A stretch of 64,000 nucleotides of DNA from an uncultured Pelagibacteraceae bacterium (lineage in GTDB: Bacteria > Pseudomonadota > Alphaproteobacteria > Pelagibacterales > Pelagibacteraceae), in NCBI GenBank assembly GCA_902559635.1, contig CACEIY010000002.1, positions 1 through 64,000 on the forward strand, written 5' to 3'. The position numbers and the translations under genes are program-made. Within the stretch, counting starts at the first letter, position 1; each line of letters opens with the position of its first letter. A model generated the notes under the pieces. That model did no database searches and was not told the DNA's origin. It was given only the letters and a program-made list of their open reading frames with translations. Below, piece by piece: positions 62,673 to 64,000 of the stretch.

Positions 62673-63800
62673 ATGACTATAATTTCAAATGGTCATTTAT
62701 GGAAATATTCAGAGTTTTTAGAAAATAAAAAATTTTCATTTGATAAAAACAAAATTTTAAATTTACTATCAAAAAAAGACATTGAAGAAGCTTACTCTAG
62801 CATCTCTAATTGGAAAAATTACTCTCCAACACCTTTAATTGAGCTACATAAACTCTCAAAAGAACTAAATTTAAATAAAATTTTTTACAAGGATGAAAGT
62901 AAGAGATTTGATCTTAAATCGTTCAAAGCTTTAGGTGGTGCATATGCTGTGGAAAAAATTAGTAAAGGAAATAAAGATATTGTGGTTGCTACGGCTACAG
63001 CAGGGAATCATGGTAGATCTGTTGCATGGGGTGCTAGAAGACTTAATTTAAAATGTAAAATTTTTATTAGTGAATTTGTTAGTGATTCAAGAGGAAAAGC
63101 TATGACTAATTTGGGTGCTGATGTAATTAAAGTCAAAGGTAATTATGAAAAATCCTTAATTGAGTGTATTAAGCAATCAACCGAAAATAATTGGCAAATA
63201 GTTCAAGACGTTGCATGGAAAGATTATACGATTGTTCCAAAATTAACTATGGCGGGTTATGCCACTATGATGAAGGAAATAGCTGATCAAATTAAAAGAG
63301 ATCAAATTACACATATTATATTACAAGCTGGAGTTGGTGGTATGGCAGCTGCCATGATTGCAGGTATTGCAGGATATTTGGATAATGTGCCAATAACTAT
63401 GGTTGTTGAACCAGATAGTGCAGCATGCGTTTTAGAAAGTATTAAAACAGGTAAAATAGAAAAGATAGATATTAAAAGAGAAAGCTTAATGGGTGGTATG
63501 TCTTGTGGTGAAGTGTCATTGGTTCCATGGCAAATTATAAAAAACTCAGTTAAATATTGTATTAGCCTACCTGATGATGATATTGGAAAAACTATGAAAT
63601 TACTTGGAAATGCAAGTTTAAGTAATGAGTCTATTATCGCTGGTGAGAATTCAGCACCAGGTATAATAAGTTTAATTGCAAGTTGTGAAAATGAAAAAAT
63701 AAAAGAAAAGCTTAAATTAACTAAAGATTCCAATATTTTGCTAATTGGTTGTGAAGGAGATACAGATGAAGAAATGTATCAAAAACTAATAAATCAGTAA
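62673..63800 (+). CDS. Diaminopropionate ammonia-lyase-type PLP enzyme
   Basis: A 375-residue fold-type II PLP enzyme. The lysine that binds PLP is Lys85 in RFDLKSFKALGGAYAVEK, the phrasing typical of diaminopropionate ammonia-lyase (YgeX/DAPAL); a TAGNHGRSVAWGARRL loop and GVGGMAAAMIAG phosphate site follow. It would release pyruvate and ammonia from 2,3-diaminopropionate; serine/threonine dehydratase activity is an alternative. It lies three bases after gmaS and is probably co-transcribed, giving a second source of ammonia. Confidence 0.87.
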   Translation: MTIISNGHLWKYSEFLENKKFSFDKNKILNLLSKKDIEEAYSSISNWKNYSPTPLIELHKLSKELNLNKIFYKDESKRFDLKSFKALGGAYAVEKISKGNKDIVVATATAGNHGRSVAWGARRLNLKCKIFISEFVSDSRGKAMTNLGADVIKVKGNYEKSLIECIKQSTENNWQIVQDVAWKDYTIVPKLTMAGYATMMKEIADQIKRDQITHIILQAGVGGMAAAMIAGIAGYLDNVPITMVVEPDSAACVLESIKTGKIEKIDIKRESLMGGMSCGEVSLVPWQIIKNSVKYCISLPDDDIGKTMKLLGNASLSNESIIAGENSAPGIISLIASCENEKIKEKLKLTKDSNILLIGCEGDTDEEMYQKLINQ

Positions 63801-63812
63801 AAAAATATTTAA

Positions 63813-64000
63813 ATGAAAAAAATTTTAAAAAAAAAGATTGATAACTTAGATTTTTATAAAATTTTTAAGCCAGAATTAACTCCCAAAAAAATGTTAGAAT
63901 TGGGTGTTTTTGGGGGTTCCTACTTTGGATTAAATGTAAAGGAATATCCTAAATCATGGTTTAAAAATGCTAAAATAAGTAAAACTTTTGATGTAAATTT
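63813..64000 (+). CDS. Unknown protein, start of gene cut by window edge
   Basis: Open from an ATG at 63813 to the window end (62 codons), not listed in the ORF track because no stop is reached. Begins [19 protein letters not shown], then [19 protein letters not shown] and [12 protein letters not shown] vaguely recognise the ELGVFGG...FPxxWF pattern from uncharacterised proteins but cannot assign a function. Confidence 0.55.
   Translation, partial: MKKILKKKIDNLDFYKIFKPELTPKKMLELGVFGGSYFGLNVKEYPKSWFKNAKISKTFDVN

Noticed and set aside
63302-63733. 143-residue antisense ORF
   Set aside because: It lies wholly inside the PLP ammonia-lyase gene with a low-complexity translation and no motif; a shadow.
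1-64000. Mobile elements, CRISPR, tRNA or rRNA genes
   Set aside because: No transposase, integrase, spaced direct repeats, tRNA cloverleaf or full rRNA sequence was seen on either strand.

Overview
This window is very AT-rich, densely packed DNA (no gap between genes exceeds about 130 bases) with short operons, many 1-13 base gene overlaps and a strong enrichment for methylated-compound and one-carbon genes. The gene set (Tmm, TmoXWV, Tdm, MgsABC/GmaS, SoxBDAG, Fhs, a DmdA-like GcvT protein, a glycerol ABC importer) together with the base composition points to a marine alphaproteobacterium of the SAR11 clade (Pelagibacterales). I see no rRNA or tRNA gene, CRISPR array, insertion sequence or phage gene.

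Layout. (1) 1-5038, minus strand: a likely seven-gene run of Rieske oxygenase, APS-kinase-like protein, small nucleotidyltransferase, 2OG-Fe(II) oxygenase-like protein, ECHDC3-like crotonase, a 62-residue membrane protein and a selenium-binding-protein/methanethiol-oxidase-family gene that runs off the left edge. It is divergent from (2) 5092-7222, a 5,10-methylene-THF reductase translationally coupled to a DmdA/GcvT-like THF-dependent demethylase. (3) 7362-16419: housekeeping and hypothetical genes (Yip1-like membrane protein; an M19-like protein with three uncharacterised partners, one a 56-residue CxxC protein absent from the ORF track; purEK; GNAT; cold-shock protein; Asp/Glu racemase; DMT exporter). 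(4) 16416-23332: soxBDAG-type four-subunit sarcosine oxidase (or N-methylglutamate dehydrogenase) divergent from fhs. (5) 23335-31895: glycerol import and phosphorylation (glpK, glpV, glpSTPQU) ending in a GpsA-type dehydrogenase.

(6) 31977-41859: trimethylamine/TMAO module: tmm, tmoW, tmoV, three small envelope-type genes, tmoX, and divergently tdm plus a MarR-like regulator, with a dyad over the shared promoter region. (7) 41942-50443: FAD amine/amino-acid oxidoreductase, GlnT/GMAS-type ligase, a three-part split glutamate-synthase-like enzyme, an unknown protein, an Amt channel and two small membrane proteins. (8) 50570-58399: branched-chain/urea-type ABC importer whose last permease is fused in frame to a domain resembling the small subunit of N,N-dimethylformamidase, followed directly by the dimethylformamidase large subunit, then a 23-residue membrane peptide. 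(9) 58411-62669: a second, paralogous MgsABC + GmaS cassette, then a diaminopropionate-ammonia-lyase-type PLP enzyme and the start of an unknown gene at the right edge.

How it fits together (inference): TMA and TMAO are imported and oxidised to dimethylamine and formaldehyde-level carbon; N-methylated amides would be imported and hydrolysed to methylamines plus formate; methylamine nitrogen is captured by GmaS/MgsABC as N-methylglutamate and demethylated by a SoxBDAG/Mgd-type enzyme; released C1 units enter the folate pool with help from Fhs and the MTHFR/DmdA-like pair. The most novel-looking points are the permease-dimethylformamidase fusion, the two diverged amine-ligase/glutamate-synthase cassettes (only one keeps the Fe-S cysteine motif), and the M19-like protein with altered metal ligands in an uncharacterised operon.
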